DNA of 64,000 bases from an uncultured Methylotenera sp. (GCF_946479685.1 NZ_CAMLGS010000006.1:11332-75331); one strand, 5' to 3'; shown: positions 34,597 through 45,748, numbered from the stretch's first letter. Made by a program: numbers and translations. Notes: generated by a model from the letters alone, not told the origin.

Positions 34597-37311
34597 GTGG
34601 CACTGTTTGTATTTCTTGCCAGAGCCACATGGGCATAGGTCATTACGGCCAACTTTCACGCCGTCTCGCACCATAGGCTGTGTTGCAGCCACGTTTGCTT
34701 CAGCCGCATCAGTAGCATCGCTCGCCAGTGCTTCTGCGTAATCAGCATGCTGGTATTGCACGTTTTCCACTTCTACTGGACGCTCAACCGCTTCCACGTC
34801 GGCCTCAGTTTTCACCTGTACCAACATAGTAACTTTAGTCACTTCAGTTTTAATGGTATCTAATAGGCCGGCGAACAGCTCAAATGCCTCACGTTTATAT
34901 TCCTGTTTCGGGTTTTTCTGTGCATAAGAGCGTAAGTGGATGCCTTGACGCAGATGGTCTAGTGCAGCCAAATGTTCACGCCAGTGGTTATCCAGGCTTT
35001 GCAGCATCACTGAGCGCTCAAACTGACGCAAGATATCTGGGCTCGCCAAATCTTCTTTTGCCTGATAAACCGCATTAGCCGCAGCCAAGATACGCTCACG
35101 TAATGTTTCTTCATGCAGGTCTGGGTTCTCTTCCAGCATCTTTTGCAACGCGATTTCCAAGCCAAGGTCTGCCTTCAGTTCACGTTCCAACGCTGGCACA
35201 TCCCACAACTCTTCCACGCTATCAGGCGGAATATGAGTAGCCACCATGTTCATAATCACGTCTTCACGCATGGCTTTTACTGTTTCACCCACATCGGCGG
35301 CTTCCAGCAATTCATTACGTTGCTCGTAAATCACTTTACGCTGGTCATTTGACACATCGTCAAACTCTAGTAGCTGTTTACGGATATCGAAGTTACGACC
35401 TTCCACCTTACGCTGTGCGTTTTCAATCGCACGTGTAACCCAAGGGTGCTCAATCGCCTCACCATCCGGCATATTCAATTTGCCCATAATCGCAGACACG
35501 CGATCAGAAGCGAAAATTCTTAACAACTGGTCTTCTAAAGATAGATAGAAACGGCTAGAACCTACGTCACCTTGACGGCCTGAACGTCCACGCAACTGAT
35601 TATCGACGCGGCGTGACTCATGGCGTTCGGTGCCCACAATATGCAAGCCACCAGCGGCCAATACCGCAGCGTGCACTTGCTGCCAGGCCGCTTTAATCTC
35701 GGCAATACGGCTTTCTTTTTGCGCATCGGTCAATGAAGCATCTTCATGCACGGCAGCAATTTCCGGCTCAGGGTTACCGCCCAGTACAATGTCAGTACCA
35801 CGACCTGCCATGTTGGTAGCAATAGTAATCACGCCAGGACGCCCCGCCTGCACAATGATATGCGCTTCACGCTCGTGCTGTTTTGCGTTCAATACCTGAT
35901 GCTCAAGCTTAGCTTCCGTCAGCAATTTCGAAATCAACTCGGAGTTCTCAATCGAAGTGGTACCTACCAATACTGGCTGGCCGCGGCTTTGGCAATCTTT
36001 GATATCTAAAATCACCGCTTCGTATTTTTCACGAGAGGTTCTGTAGACTTTATCCATGGCATCTTTACGCTGCATTGCACGGTGCGTAGGGATGACCACG
36101 GTTTCTAAACCATAAATCTGGTTAAATTCATAAGCTTCAGTATCAGCAGTACCTGTCATGCCAGATAGCTTGCTGTACATACGGAAGTAGTTTTGGAAAG
36201 TGATAGATGCCAGCGTTTGGTTTTCTTTTTGAATCTCCACGCCTTCTTTCGCCTCAACTGCCTGATGCAAACCATCAGACCAGCGGCGGCCAGCCATCAT
36301 ACGGCCAGTAAACTCATCCACAATCACGATTTCGCCATCACGCACTACGTAGTGCTGATCGCGATGGTAAAGGTTACGTGCACGCAATGAAGCGTATAAG
36401 TGGTGCACTAAAGTAATATTTGATGCCTCGTACAAGCTTGAGCCTTCAGCCAGCAAACCAGCCTCAGCCAATATCGCCTCAGCATGCTCATGGCCTTGTT
36501 CCGACATCACCACATTTTGTGCTTTTTCATCCACCCAGAAGTCGCCTTCGCCTTCTTCCTCTTTTTGTGGAACCAGCTTAGCGGCTACTGCGTTGATTTG
36601 CGTATATAGCGCAACGCTATCGTCGGCTTGGCCTGAAATAATCAGCGGGGTACGTGCCTCGTCAATTAGAATCGAGTCCACTTCATCGATTAACGCATAG
36701 CTCAAGCCACGCTGCACGCGCTCTTCACGGCTGTAAACCATGTTGTCACGCAGGTAGTCAAAACCAAATTCGTTATTGGTACCGTAAGTAATATCTGCCG
36801 CATAAGCCGCGCGCTTCGCTTCGTTCGGCATTTGCGATAAGTTAATACCTATCGATAAACCTAAAAAGTTATACAGTTTACCCATCCACTCCGCATCGCG
36901 CTTAGCTAGGTAATCGTTCACGGTAATCACGTGTACGCCTTTACCAGTAATCGCATTCAGGTAGGTAGGCAATGTTGCCACCAAAGTTTTACCTTCACCG
37001 GTACGCATTTCAGAAATTTTGCCTGCGTTCAGCACCATACCGCCGATCAGCTGCACATCAAAGTGACGCATACCCAGCACACGACGACCACCTTCACGCA
37101 CTACCGCAAACGCTTCTGGCAGCAACTTCTCCAAAGACTCACCATTGGCAAAACGTTGCTTAAACTCTTCTGTTTTAGCGCGCAGGGCATCATCACTCAA
37201 GGCCTGCATTGCAGGCTCTAATGCATTAATTTGCTCTACTTTCTGTGCATATTGCTTAACCAGCCTATCGTTACGGCTACCGAATAATTTTTTGAACAAC
37301 GTAGATATCAT
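34582..37311 (-). CDS. secA: preprotein translocase subunit SecA
   Basis: SecA is the ATPase motor that pushes preproteins through SecYEG. The 909-residue protein has the DEAD-like motor NBD1 with GEGKT (Walker A, near residue 104) and [15 protein letters not shown], the preprotein cross-linking domain, and NBD2 with GTTSIENSE and [13 protein letters not shown]. The helical wing and scaffold and the C-terminal zinc motif [14 protein letters not shown] (Cys-x-Cys-x8-Cys-His) follow, the last being the SecB-binding tail. The length is normal. It starts at ATG 37311 and is preceded by an M23 peptidase gene on the same strand. Confidence 0.98.
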   Translation of the reverse strand: MISTLFKKLFGSRNDRLVKQYAQKVEQINALEPAMQALSDDALRAKTEEFKQRFANGESLEKLLPEAFAVVREGGRRVLGMRHFDVQLIGGMVLNAGKISEMRTGEGKTLVATLPTYLNAITGKGVHVITVNDYLAKRDAEWMGKLYNFLGLSIGINLSQMPNEAKRAAYAADITYGTNNEFGFDYLRDNMVYSREERVQRGLSYALIDEVDSILIDEARTPLIISGQADDSVALYTQINAVAAKLVPQKEEEGEGDFWVDEKAQNVVMSEQGHEHAEAILAEAGLLAEGSSLYEASNITLVHHLYASLRARNLYHRDQHYVVRDGEIVIVDEFTGRMMAGRRWSDGLHQAVEAKEGVEIQKENQTLASITFQNYFRMYSKLSGMTGTADTEAYEFNQIYGLETVVIPTHRAMQRKDAMDKVYRTSREKYEAVILDIKDCQSRGQPVLVGTTSIENSELISKLLTEAKLEHQVLNAKQHEREAHIIVQAGRPGVITIATNMAGRGTDIVLGGNPEPEIAAVHEDASLTDAQKESRIAEIKAAWQQVHAAVLAAGGLHIVGTERHESRRVDNQLRGRSGRQGDVGSSRFYLSLEDQLLRIFASDRVSAIMGKLNMPDGEAIEHPWVTRAIENAQRKVEGRNFDIRKQLLEFDDVSNDQRKVIYEQRNELLEAADVGETVKAMREDVIMNMVATHIPPDSVEELWDVPALERELKADLGLEIALQKMLEENPDLHEETLRERILAAANAVYQAKEDLASPDILRQFERSVMLQSLDNHWREHLAALDHLRQGIHLRSYAQKNPKQEYKREAFELFAGLLDTIKTEVTKVTMLVQVKTEADVEAVERPVEVENVQYQHADYAEALASDATDAAEANVAATQPMVRDGVKVGRNDLCPCGSGKKYKQCHGVLS

Positions 37312-37454
37312 GAAATGAAATACTTTCCGCTAGAGGATAAACAACTTTAAATTGAGTAAAGGTTGAAATTAAGTGTGAGATTGTAAACTCGAAATGGCTG
37401 ACAGGTAATAAATCATTAGGAATTAAATGGGGTTTATTTTGATTATTTCAAGAG

Positions 37455-38423
37455 CTAGCGCGATGCACTAAGATATTTTCTTGGATCCAAGGGGTTACCA
37501 TTCAGCCTGATCTCATAATGCAGATGCGGACCGGTTGAACGGCCAGTGCTTCCCACCTCAGCAATAATTTGTCCTTTGGTCACTCGCTGACCTACAGTCA
37601 CCAACAGTTTAGAAGCATGCGCGTAGCGCGTCTCTAAACCAGAACCGTGATCAATCTTGACGATTTTACCATAGTCAGGGGTCTGCTCAGCCGTAGACAC
37701 TATGCCACTCGCAGCCGCATAAATCGGAGTGCCGCTTGCTGCGGTAAAGTCTAAACCCTCATGAAAAGCTTTGCTGCCGTTAAATGGATCTAAACGCCAG
37801 CCAAAACTGGACGAATTAAATGCGGCATTCACTGGGCTGCTATTGGGCAAGGTGTTTTTTAACACGCTTTGCTGCAGCAGTTTTGCTTCCATATCACTTA
37901 AGTATTCGGTTTTAAGCTCAATCTTTGCTATTAACTCGGCAATTTTACTTTGCAGCTCCGCCTCAGATAACGGCGCACTTTGCACTAGCGGCCCACCTTG
38001 GTTAGCACCTAGTGCGGCGTTAGTTAGCGGGTTAGCAAGCGCTGGCTCTAGGCTGGAGGTTGGTGAGTAGTTTGGCTTAGGAGCAAGGTTAGGTTCCGTT
38101 TTGCTACTTTGCACTGCCTTTTTATCGCCAGCCAGCTTAGCCAAACGCTCACTTTGCGCATCCAAGCGCATCATACGCGCCTGCAATTCTCCCAACTGCA
38201 CAGCGTACGCATCCAGATGTTTTTGTGGGTTATTGAAAGAAAAACGCAAATGATGCGGAATCAGTGACTTTACACCCTTCTGTGCAGAAGGCTCCTGTGG
38301 CACAATGAACATAAGCATGAACAGGACTGGCAGCATGACCAGCGCAAACACGATCATACCAATTTGCAGTATAGAAAGTGTTTTGGCTTTCGCCATATTA
38401 TTTGAGACTAAAATGATATTCAT
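37455..38423 (-). CDS. M23-family (LytM/NlpD-like) metallopeptidase
   Basis: The 322-residue protein has an N-terminal membrane helix (about 20-43), a periplasmic coiled-coil part (about 70-105 and 155-185), a Pro/Ser/Asn-rich linker, and a C-terminal M23 peptidase domain (about 205-318). That domain has the zinc-ligand motif H-x3-D in FHEGLDF and H-L-H in GPHLHYEIR, both intact, so it may cleave peptidoglycan cross-bridges. It is divergent from the DciA-like gene and upstream of secA, an arrangement I recall from related betaproteobacteria. Confidence 0.9.
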   Translation of the reverse strand: MNIILVSNNMAKAKTLSILQIGMIVFALVMLPVLFMLMFIVPQEPSAQKGVKSLIPHHLRFSFNNPQKHLDAYAVQLGELQARMMRLDAQSERLAKLAGDKKAVQSSKTEPNLAPKPNYSPTSSLEPALANPLTNAALGANQGGPLVQSAPLSEAELQSKIAELIAKIELKTEYLSDMEAKLLQQSVLKNTLPNSSPVNAAFNSSSFGWRLDPFNGSKAFHEGLDFTAASGTPIYAAASGIVSTAEQTPDYGKIVKIDHGSGLETRYAHASKLLVTVGQRVTKGQIIAEVGSTGRSTGPHLHYEIRLNGNPLDPRKYLSASR

Positions 38424-38485
38424 ACTACCCCTAATCCTTGCCAGTAACCGATAACCGCACCATTAATACAGCGCCATTAAGCACT

Positions 38486-38905
38486 ATGCAAAGACTTAAT
38501 ACATTACTTAAGCAGCCCGAGTTAAACGAGCTCAATCAGCGCACCTTAGAAGCACAGGCATCGCAAAAAATTTGGGCGGAAATTGCACCTGACGGTTTGG
38601 CTAAGTATAGCCATATCAGCAGCATCAAAAACCAGCAATTTACCGTGTATGCAGACAACAACGCGGTAGCTGCAAAAATTAAGCTTTTAATTCCTAGCTT
38701 ATTGATTCAACTGAAAAACCAAGGGTACGAAGTTACTGCAATTCGTATAAAAGTGCAAGCAAAATCTAAGCCGCAAGTCACACCAAAATCCACAAAATCA
38801 TTGAGCTCAGAAGCAGTAAATCAGCTACAAAAACTAGAGTCACAGCTTTCTGGCACCACGCTGGGCGACTCACTCAGCAGACTACTCAAAAACGCCAACA
38901 AATAA
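38486..38905 (+). CDS. DUF721 / DciA-like protein
   Basis: The 139-residue protein matches DUF721: an N-terminal MQRLNTLLKQPELNEL, then a KH-like core (about 30-90, WAEIAPDGLAKYSHISSI and FTVYADNNAVAAKIKLLIPSLL), and a Lys-rich C-terminus with a final helix. DciA proteins load the replicative helicase DnaB in bacteria that lack DnaC, and this is the likely role. ATG 38486 is the best start because it keeps the family N-terminus; a TTG 48 bases earlier is also in frame. Confidence 0.78.
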   Translation: MQRLNTLLKQPELNELNQRTLEAQASQKIWAEIAPDGLAKYSHISSIKNQQFTVYADNNAVAAKIKLLIPSLLIQLKNQGYEVTAIRIKVQAKSKPQVTPKSTKSLSSEAVNQLQKLESQLSGTTLGDSLSRLLKNANK

Positions 38906-38942
38906 CTTCACACCATATCATTAGCGGCAGCACCTAGCGCTA

Positions 38943-38999
38943 TGTTCGCCTAGGCTAATAGTGTTCGCTTAGGCTACTATTGTTCGCCTAGGCTAATAG
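38943..38999. repeat. three 19-bp tandem repeats upstream of hppA
   Basis: Copies one and three are identical (TGTTCGCCTAGGCTAATAG). The middle copy differs at four positions near its ends and centre. The inner CCTAGGCTA is nearly palindromic. They lie 170 bp ahead of hppA and just after the DciA-like gene; no ORF crosses them. Confidence 0.85.
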
Positions 39000-39171
39000 T
39001 GCCATAATGAAGTCAGGTTACAATTTATTTACAAATTTCAAGGAGCATTAAACCTCAACTTAAGCTTTATCTGCAACAGATGTTTAGTACCTGATTTTAT
39101 TTAGTTCCTAGTTTCGTTTTCACACGAGTTTTATTTTGCAGTTTTAATAAAAATTTAGATAGGGAGAAGTC

Positions 39172-41199
39172 ATGTCAGTCGAACTAATGATTGCCATAGG
39201 CGCCGCGATACTAGCGGTACTCTACGGCGCAGTAATGAGTAAGTGGATTACAGGTTTACCAGCTGGCAATGCGCGCATGCAAGAAATTGCCAGCGCCATT
39301 CAACAAGGGGCAGCCGCATACCTTGCCCGTCAATATAAAACCATCACCATCGTTGGCATCGTCCTTGCCGTTTTAATTGGGATATTTCTCAACACAGCCA
39401 CCGCCATAGGCTTTGTATTAGGCGCCGTGCTATCTGGCGCTTGTGGCTTTATTGGCATGAACGTTTCCGTTAAAGCTAACGTACGCACTGCACAAGCCGC
39501 TACTAACGGCATTGCGCCAGCGCTAAATGTGGCTTTTAATGGCGGCGCCATTACCGGCATGCTGGTGGTTGGCCTGGGGTTATTGGGCGTAACTGGTTTT
39601 TATGCATACCTAGGCGGAGAGTCCGCCACCAATTTAAACCCGCTCATAGGTTTGGCCTTCGGCTCATCGTTGATCTCAATTTTTGCACGGTTAGGCGGTG
39701 GCATTTTCACTAAAGGTGCTGACGTTGGTGCTGACTTGGTAGGTAAAGTAGAAGCCGGCATCCCGGAAGATGATCCACGCAATCCGGCGGTAATTGCCGA
39801 TAACGTAGGCGACAACGTAGGCGACTGTGCAGGCATGGCAGCCGATTTGTTTGAAACCTATGCAGTCACCCTGATTGCCACCATGGTGTTAGGCAGCCTG
39901 CTACTTACCAATGCTGGCGCGCATGGCGTCATTTACCCGCTAATGCTAGGCGCAGTTTCCATCGTAGCATCAATCATTGGCTGCTTCTTTGTTAAGGCTT
40001 CACCTGGCATGAAAAACGTGATGCCAGCGCTATACAAAGGTCTGGCAGTTGCTGGTGTGCTATCGCTCATCGCCTTTTACTTTGTCACCACCAAAATGTT
40101 CCCAGAGGGCGTGACTGCTGGCGATCTCACCATTTCTACCCACCAATTATTTGGCGCTTGCGCTGTTGGTTTAGCATTAACCGCCGCTTTGGTATGGATT
40201 ACCGAATACTACACCGGCACCGATTACGCACCGGTTAGGCACGTAGCGCAAGCTTCGACCACCGGCCACGCCACCAACATCATTGCCGGGATTGGCATCT
40301 CTATGAAATCTACCGCTTTACCGGTGATTTCCGTGTGTCTAGCTATTTTCACCTCCTACCATTTAGCCGGCTTATACGGTGTTGCCATCGCGGCCACCGC
40401 TATGCTCAGCATGGCAGGCATAGTAGTGGCGCTGGATGCCTACGGCCCCATTACCGATAACGCTGGCGGCATTGCAGAAATGGCAGAGTTACCGAGCAGC
40501 GTGCGTGATGTGACTGACCCATTGGACGCAGTAGGAAACACAACCAAAGCCGTAACCAAAGGCTATGCCATTGGCTCTGCTGGCTTAGCGGCGTTAGTGC
40601 TGTTTGCCGACTACACGCACAAGCTAGAAGGCGCAGGCATTGCAGTTAAATTTGACCTAAGTGACCCGATGGTGATTATTGGCTTATTTATTGGGGGTTT
40701 GATTCCGTTCCTGTTTGCCGCGATGGCGATGGAGGCGGTCGGCCGTGCCGCTGGCTCCGTGGTAGAGGAAGTACGCCGCCAATTCCGTGAAATCAAAGGC
40801 ATTATGGAAGGCTCCGCCAAACCGGAATATGGCAGAGCAGTTGATATGCTGACCACGGCTGCTATCAAAGAAATGATGGTGCCTTCACTATTGCCAGTTG
40901 CGGTACCTGTTGTGGTTGGCCTGACATTGGGCCCTGTTGCCTTGGGTGGCTTACTGATGGGCACCATCGTGACCGGTTTATTTGTGGCTATCTCCATGTG
41001 TACCGGCGGTGGCGCCTGGGATAACGCCAAAAAATACATTGAAGATGGCAACCATGGCGGCAAAGGCTCTGAGGCGCACAAAGCTGCGGTGACAGGCGAC
41101 ACCGTGGGCGACCCATATAAAGATACTGCAGGCCCAGCCGTGAATCCATTGATTAAAATCATCAATATCGTGGCGTTACTGATAGTACCGTTACTATAA
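39172..41199 (+). CDS. hppA: membrane-bound proton-translocating pyrophosphatase (K+-independent type)
   Basis: This integral membrane enzyme couples hydrolysis of pyrophosphate to proton export (or the reverse). The 675-residue protein has about 16 hydrophobic helices and the catalytic motifs [32 protein letters not shown] and DNAGGIAEM, with the C-terminal [11 protein letters not shown]. At residue 459 it has Lys in GNTTKA, the mark of the K+-independent group (Ala in K+-dependent ones). It starts at ATG 39172 with AGGGAGAAG immediately upstream. A strong terminator follows. Confidence 0.96.
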   Translation: MSVELMIAIGAAILAVLYGAVMSKWITGLPAGNARMQEIASAIQQGAAAYLARQYKTITIVGIVLAVLIGIFLNTATAIGFVLGAVLSGACGFIGMNVSVKANVRTAQAATNGIAPALNVAFNGGAITGMLVVGLGLLGVTGFYAYLGGESATNLNPLIGLAFGSSLISIFARLGGGIFTKGADVGADLVGKVEAGIPEDDPRNPAVIADNVGDNVGDCAGMAADLFETYAVTLIATMVLGSLLLTNAGAHGVIYPLMLGAVSIVASIIGCFFVKASPGMKNVMPALYKGLAVAGVLSLIAFYFVTTKMFPEGVTAGDLTISTHQLFGACAVGLALTAALVWITEYYTGTDYAPVRHVAQASTTGHATNIIAGIGISMKSTALPVISVCLAIFTSYHLAGLYGVAIAATAMLSMAGIVVALDAYGPITDNAGGIAEMAELPSSVRDVTDPLDAVGNTTKAVTKGYAIGSAGLAALVLFADYTHKLEGAGIAVKFDLSDPMVIIGLFIGGLIPFLFAAMAMEAVGRAAGSVVEEVRRQFREIKGIMEGSAKPEYGRAVDMLTTAAIKEMMVPSLLPVAVPVVVGLTLGPVALGGLLMGTIVTGLFVAISMCTGGGAWDNAKKYIEDGNHGGKGSEAHKAAVTGDTVGDPYKDTAGPAVNPLIKIINIVALLIVPLL

Positions 41200-41213
41200 A
41201 CGGCAACTCGCAC

Positions 41214-41237
41214 AAGGCGGCTTAGGCCGCCTTTTTT
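41214..41237 (+). terminator. intrinsic terminator after hppA
   Basis: Stem AAGGCGGC/GCCGCCTT with loop TTAG and six T, 15 bases past the stop codon. Confidence 0.92.
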
Positions 41238-41359
41238 ATTGGCTCCACACTGGGTTTCGACACCCTACATGATTACCAACATGGAGATAACAGCTGTTAT
41301 TTAATAATCAGCAGACTTACGTTATACAATCACATTACATTTAACTTTAAGTGAACCCC

Positions 41360-42052
41360 ATGCGACACTCTGAATTTCACCGCTCACACCGTATTGGCTG
41401 GCTACGCGCTGCAGTGCTAGGCGCGAATGATGGCATTATCTCCACCGCTAGTTTAATCATAGGCGTTGCCTCAGCTGGCGTTGCTAACAGCAGCATCCTA
41501 ATCACAGGGGTCGCTTGCTTGGTTTCTGGCTCCATGTCGATGGCGGCAGGTGAATACGTTTCCGTCAGCTCACAAGCTGATACCGAATCGGCAGATCTGG
41601 CACGTGAGCGCTTAGAGTTAGCAAGTGACCATGAAAACGAACTAAAGGAGCTCACCGCCATTTATATCGGCCGAGGCTTAACTCCGGAGTTGGCACATGA
41701 GGTTGCCGTACAACTCACCCACCATGATGCCCTAGGCGCACATGCCAGAGACGAGCTAGGCATTACCGACACCATGAACGCCCGCCCGCTACAGGCGGCG
41801 CTTGCCTCTGCCGCAACCTTTGCCGTTGGTGCGGTGTTACCGCTATTGGTCACTTACTTTGCACCAGCAACCGATATTGCACTTTATGTAGGCATTTCCT
41901 CTCTCGCCTTCCTAGCGGCATTGGGCGGGCTTGCAGCTCAGGCTGGTGGCGCCAATATAACGGTAGGCGTGGCACGCGTGGCATTTTGGGGCGTAGTAGC
42001 AATGGTCGCTACCGCCAGCGTGGGCAAGTTATTTGGTGTGGTAGCAGCTTAA
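41360..42052 (+). CDS. VIT1/CCC1-family iron/manganese transporter
   Basis: The 230-residue protein begins with RIGWLRAAVLGANDGIISTASLIIGVA, the first helix and substrate gate of the VIT family, followed by SGSMSMAAGEYVSVSSQ. A cytoplasmic helical part rich in Glu and His (about 72-125) should bind Fe or Mn, and three further helices end the protein. Family members move ferrous iron or manganese out of the cytosol. I take ATG 41360; a GTG nine bases earlier is in frame. It is flanked by terminators and stands alone. Confidence 0.88.
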   Translation: MRHSEFHRSHRIGWLRAAVLGANDGIISTASLIIGVASAGVANSSILITGVACLVSGSMSMAAGEYVSVSSQADTESADLARERLELASDHENELKELTAIYIGRGLTPELAHEVAVQLTHHDALGAHARDELGITDTMNARPLQAALASAATFAVGAVLPLLVTYFAPATDIALYVGISSLAFLAALGGLAAQAGGANITVGVARVAFWGVVAMVATASVGKLFGVVAA

Positions 42053-42173
42053 TACTATGACCACCTGGATACGGCTAGCCAGGGTTACCATTTAGAATGG
42101 CTCTTATAAAGTGGCTCTTAGCATTAGGGTTGCTGCTTAGTAAATCTGCCATAGAAATTTAAACCCCAAATGC

Positions 42174-42199
42174 AAAAAGGCAGCCTAAGCTGCCTTTTT
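42174..42199. terminator. bidirectional intrinsic terminator between the VIT gene and ppa
   Basis: An 11-bp stem AAAAAGGCAGC/GCTGCCTTTTT with a 4-base loop lies between two convergent genes, with T tracts on both strands. Confidence 0.92.
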
Positions 42200-42221
42200 C
42201 TTTTACTAAAACCTACGCTAA

Positions 42222-42770
42222 TTAGAACGCTGGTTTAACTTGTGCATTATTGTAATTCTCTACACTTTGTAAGATCTCTTTTTTAGCTGCTTCGATATCG
42301 CCCCAGCCGTTAATCTTAACCCATTTGCCTTTGTCTAAATCTTTGTAATGCTCAAAGAAGTGGGCAATCATGTTCAAGCGCCATTCTGAAACATCAGTAT
42401 GTGCTTTCAAGTGACCATATAAACCACAAACTTTATCTACTGGTACTGCCAACACTTTTGCATCCAGGCCAGCTTCATCTTCCATCAACAGCACGCCTAG
42501 TGGGCGGCAACGCACTACCACGCCAGGAATCAACGGCACTGGTGTCATCACCAATACGTCAACCGGGTCGCCATCGTCAGACAAGGTGTGTGGTACGTAA
42601 CCATAGTTGGTTGGGTATTGCATCGCTGTACCCATGAAGCGGTCAACAAAGATTGCGCCGCTTTCTTTATCTACTTCATATTTTACTGGGTCACCCTGCA
42701 TTGGGATCTCAATAATCACATTGAAATCGTTAGGGACATCTTTACCGGTTGGCACTTGGTTTAATGACAT
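42222..42770 (-). CDS. ppa: inorganic pyrophosphatase (soluble, family I)
   Basis: Hydrolyses pyrophosphate in the cytoplasm. The 182-residue protein shows the family I motifs: [20 protein letters not shown] near the N-terminus, NYGYVPHTL, and the metal-binding signature DGDPVDVLV (about 66-74), with later [12 protein letters not shown] and [12 protein letters not shown]. It starts at ATG 42770 with AGGAATAG upstream. It lies 1 kb from hppA on the opposite strand, so the cell has both soluble and membrane pyrophosphatases encoded nearly side by side. Confidence 0.97.
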   Translation of the reverse strand: MSLNQVPTGKDVPNDFNVIIEIPMQGDPVKYEVDKESGAIFVDRFMGTAMQYPTNYGYVPHTLSDDGDPVDVLVMTPVPLIPGVVVRCRPLGVLLMEDEAGLDAKVLAVPVDKVCGLYGHLKAHTDVSEWRLNMIAHFFEHYKDLDKGKWVKINGWGDIEAAKKEILQSVENYNNAQVKPAF

Positions 42771-42874
42771 GGTCTATTCCTAAATGTAAATACTACTAAT
42801 GAATTTTGTAGGCGCAATTATAGCAAGCCCGCAATAAACGCACAGAAAAAAGTCGTAACAAAGTGTATTGCTAC

Positions 42875-43171
42875 TTAATTCTCTGGGGTAGGCGCTGCCT
42901 GCTGTACTTGCTCTCGGCAGTTTTGCAGCACACTGGGGGGAATTAACAACAAAGCAAAATAGAGTAAAGCTGGAATAATCACTAGATCATCAAGCTGACC
43001 CAGAATAGGAATAAAGTCTGGAATTAAATCAAACGGTAGTAATAAATAACCCACAGCCAGCCACAGCAGGCACTTAGCCAACCATGGTGTTTGTGGGTGT
43101 TTTAATACCAAGCGATAAACAGCTAGTTCCTGCTTGAGTTGCTTAGCCAGTGATTTAAGTTTTTTTAACAC
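42875..43171 (-). CDS. DUF1232 (YkvA-like) membrane protein
   Basis: The 98-residue protein has a basic N-terminal helix (about 1-25) and then the DUF1232 core LLWLAVGYLLLPFDLIPDFIPILGQLDDLVII (split here as two hydrophobic helices, about 34-50 and 65-80). No function is established. It is upstream of ppa on the same strand with a 104-bp gap, and downstream of purC by 51 bp. Confidence 0.85.
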   Translation of the reverse strand: MLKKLKSLAKQLKQELAVYRLVLKHPQTPWLAKCLLWLAVGYLLLPFDLIPDFIPILGQLDDLVIIPALLYFALLLIPPSVLQNCREQVQQAAPTPEN

Positions 43172-43222
43172 GTTAAAAAGTAATTAAAGTTGGCTAGGCT
43201 CGTTTTTATGGTTAGCACTCGC

Positions 43223-44125
43223 TTATTTAATGCTTAACGGCTGCCCGGTCAAACGCTCGAATGCTTCCATGTATTTTTCGCTGGTCTTGCTGGCAACGTC
43301 GGTTGGCAATGCTGGTGCGGGCGGTGTTTTATCCCAGCCACTGGCTTCTAACCAGTCGCGCACATATTGTTTATCGTAACTTGGTGGGTTTTTACCTACC
43401 ACATAGCTCTCTGCTGGCCAAAAACGTGAAGAATCTGGGGTCAACACTTCATCCATCACATGGAGCACACCGCTTTCGTCTAAACCAAATTCAAATTTGG
43501 TATCGGCAATGATAATACCGCGTGTCAGCGCATATTCAGCAGCCTGTGTGTACAAGGCGATTGCCGCCTTAGCCACTTGTGCCGCCATGTCCTCACCTAT
43601 CAACGCTGCACATTGTGCCAAGCTGATATTCTCATCATGCTCGCCCACCGCAGCTTTGCTGGATGGTGTAAATAATGGCGCTGGTAATTTAGAAGCTTCT
43701 TGCAAGCCAGCCGGCAGCGGAATATCACATACTGTGCCCTTGGCTTTGTATTCCTTCCAGCCACTACCAACTAAGTAGCCACGCACAATCGCCTCTATCG
43801 GCAATGCCTTAAGCTTTTTAACCACCACGGAGCGATTAGCCAGCTGTGCTTTTTCAGCTGCATCGGTCACCACGCTGGTTGGCTCAATACCGGTCAAATG
43901 GTTAGGCACTACATCTTTTAACTGTTCAAACCAGAAATTAGCCATCTGTGTCAGCATGGCGCCTTTATTGGCGATACCCGTAGGCAAAATCACATCAAAT
44001 GCAGATAACCTATCGGTACTCACCAGCAACATCGTGTTGGCGTCGATATCATAAATATCGCGCACCTTACCTTGATGGATACGTTTTAAACTGTGGATGC
44101 TGGTTTCTAATAATGGATTATTCAT
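43223..44125 (-). CDS. purC: phosphoribosylaminoimidazole-succinocarboxamide synthase
   Basis: PurC joins aspartate to CAIR in the eighth step of purine synthesis. The 300-residue protein has HQGKVRDIYDID near the N-terminus, STDRLSAFDVILPTGI, EAIVRGYLVGSGWKEY, and the later IADTKFEFG and DEVLTPDSSRFW motifs, all typical. I choose ATG 44125; a TTG six bases upstream is also in frame. It is 180 bp downstream of pyk, on the same strand as the glycolytic genes, an order seen in many betaproteobacteria. Confidence 0.96.
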   Translation of the reverse strand: MNNPLLETSIHSLKRIHQGKVRDIYDIDANTMLLVSTDRLSAFDVILPTGIANKGAMLTQMANFWFEQLKDVVPNHLTGIEPTSVVTDAAEKAQLANRSVVVKKLKALPIEAIVRGYLVGSGWKEYKAKGTVCDIPLPAGLQEASKLPAPLFTPSSKAAVGEHDENISLAQCAALIGEDMAAQVAKAAIALYTQAAEYALTRGIIIADTKFEFGLDESGVLHVMDEVLTPDSSRFWPAESYVVGKNPPSYDKQYVRDWLEASGWDKTPPAPALPTDVASKTSEKYMEAFERLTGQPLSIK

Positions 44126-44311
44126 GAGCAATGATGACTATATTAATGGGTAAATTAACCTAAGCGCTCATTATAAACGCAGTGTTTAATTCTGATAAAT
44201 TTAAAATGTAGGTCCAGCACAAAAACCCAGTACAAGACATAGTACAGCATTCGTCCTGCAATATCAGCCAACACTAATAGTGCAAGCCGACATTGCGACT
44301 ATATGGCCAGC

Positions 44312-45748
44312 CTACTCTTTGCGATGCTCGCCTATCTTAATGATTTTGAGGGTATTGGTACCACCGGGGTGCCCTATCGGCTCGCCAAAGGTAAGCAGTA
44401 CAAGGTCGCCAACGCTAACCACGCGCTGACGGAGCAACACCTGCTCCATCTCCATCAGAATTTCATCACGGTTTTTGCTGGCCTGCTCAATCGGATAAGG
44501 ATATACACCACGATGCAAGGTAAGCTTTCTACGCGCATATTTATCTGGTGACAAGGCATAAATCGGCACCTCTGCATCCGCGCGGGATAACCATTGCGCC
44601 GCATTGCCAGACTGCGTCAGCGCAGCAATCGCCTTCACCTTCAGATGATGTGCAGTGTAAATCGCAGCCGCTGCCAAGGCCTCGTCGGTTTTAACAAAAA
44701 CCTGATCCAGCTTCTCCGCATGATGGTGACTAAAGTATTCCTTCTCTGCCTCAAGTGCCACGCGGTGTACTGCCTGCACTGTTTCTAACGGATACTGGCC
44801 TGAGGCTGTTTCTGCCGACAACATCACCGCATCGGTGCCATCCAGCACCGCATTCGCCACATCAGACACTTCTGCTCGGGTTGGGATAGGGCTGGTAATC
44901 ATGGATTCCATCATCTGCGTCGCGGTAATCACCAGTTTATTTTGAGCGCGTGCCATACGGATCATGCGCTTTTGCAGACCCGGCACAGCCGCATCACCTA
45001 CCTCTACACCCAAATCGCCGCGCGCCACCATAATGGCATCAGACGCATCAATAATGGCCTCTAAATCCTCAATTGCTTCTGCACGCTCAATTTTTGCAAT
45101 AATGCTGGCGGTACCGCCAGCCTTGCGTACCAACGTTCTTGCCAGCTCTACATCCAGCGCAGATTTAGGAAATGAAATTGCGATGTAATCGGCATCGAGC
45201 GCCACTGCGGTTTTAATGTCTTCCCGGTCTTTTTTGGTCAAAGCATCTGCCGATAAACCACCGCCTTGCAGGTTAATGCCTTTATTGTTGGACAACACTC
45301 CGCCACTCAGTACCACGCAATGAATCTGGTTACCTTTCACGCGATTGATTTGCATCGTGATACGGCCATCATCCAGCAGCAAGATGGCATTTTCTACCAC
45401 TTCTTGCGGCAGCGCTTTGTAATCCAAGCCGACGTGATATTGGTCGCCCAGCTCGCAATCTGCATCCAGGATAAAGAGGTCGCCGGTCTTGAGGGTAATT
45501 TTACCTAACTCAAATCTGCCTATCCTAATCTTAGGCCCTTGCAGATCGCATAGTACGCCAACTGGCCGCCCCAACTTTACGGCAATATTGCGGACGATTT
45601 CAGCACGCTTAATATGCTCCTCGGGACTACCGTGGGAAAAGTTTAGGCGTACAACATTGACCCCGGCCGTGATCATGCGTGCCAACATCTCATCACTGGT
45701 AGATGAAGGGCCTAGTGTCGCGACAATTTTTGTTTTACGTAGTGTCAA
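44312..45748 (-). CDS. pyk: pyruvate kinase
   Basis: Makes pyruvate and ATP from phosphoenolpyruvate. The 478-residue protein has the N-domain KIVATLGPSS, VRLNFSHG and CDLQGPKIRIGRF, the active site IIAKIERAEAI (catalytic Lys), VARGDLGVE, and MMESMITSPIPTRAEVSDVANAVLDGTDA, and a C-terminal allosteric domain. It starts with a TTG at 45748, seven bases after AAGG; the protein from there (TLRKTKIVATLGP) fits the family. It follows pgk, but a strong terminator stands between them, so it probably has its own promoter as well. Confidence 0.96.
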   Translation of the reverse strand: MTLRKTKIVATLGPSSTSDEMLARMITAGVNVVRLNFSHGSPEEHIKRAEIVRNIAVKLGRPVGVLCDLQGPKIRIGRFELGKITLKTGDLFILDADCELGDQYHVGLDYKALPQEVVENAILLLDDGRITMQINRVKGNQIHCVVLSGGVLSNNKGINLQGGGLSADALTKKDREDIKTAVALDADYIAISFPKSALDVELARTLVRKAGGTASIIAKIERAEAIEDLEAIIDASDAIMVARGDLGVEVGDAAVPGLQKRMIRMARAQNKLVITATQMMESMITSPIPTRAEVSDVANAVLDGTDAVMLSAETASGQYPLETVQAVHRVALEAEKEYFSHHHAEKLDQVFVKTDEALAAAAIYTAHHLKVKAIAALTQSGNAAQWLSRADAEVPIYALSPDKYARRKLTLHRGVYPYPIEQASKNRDEILMEMEQVLLRQRVVSVGDLVLLTFGEPIGHPGGTNTLKIIKIGEHRKE

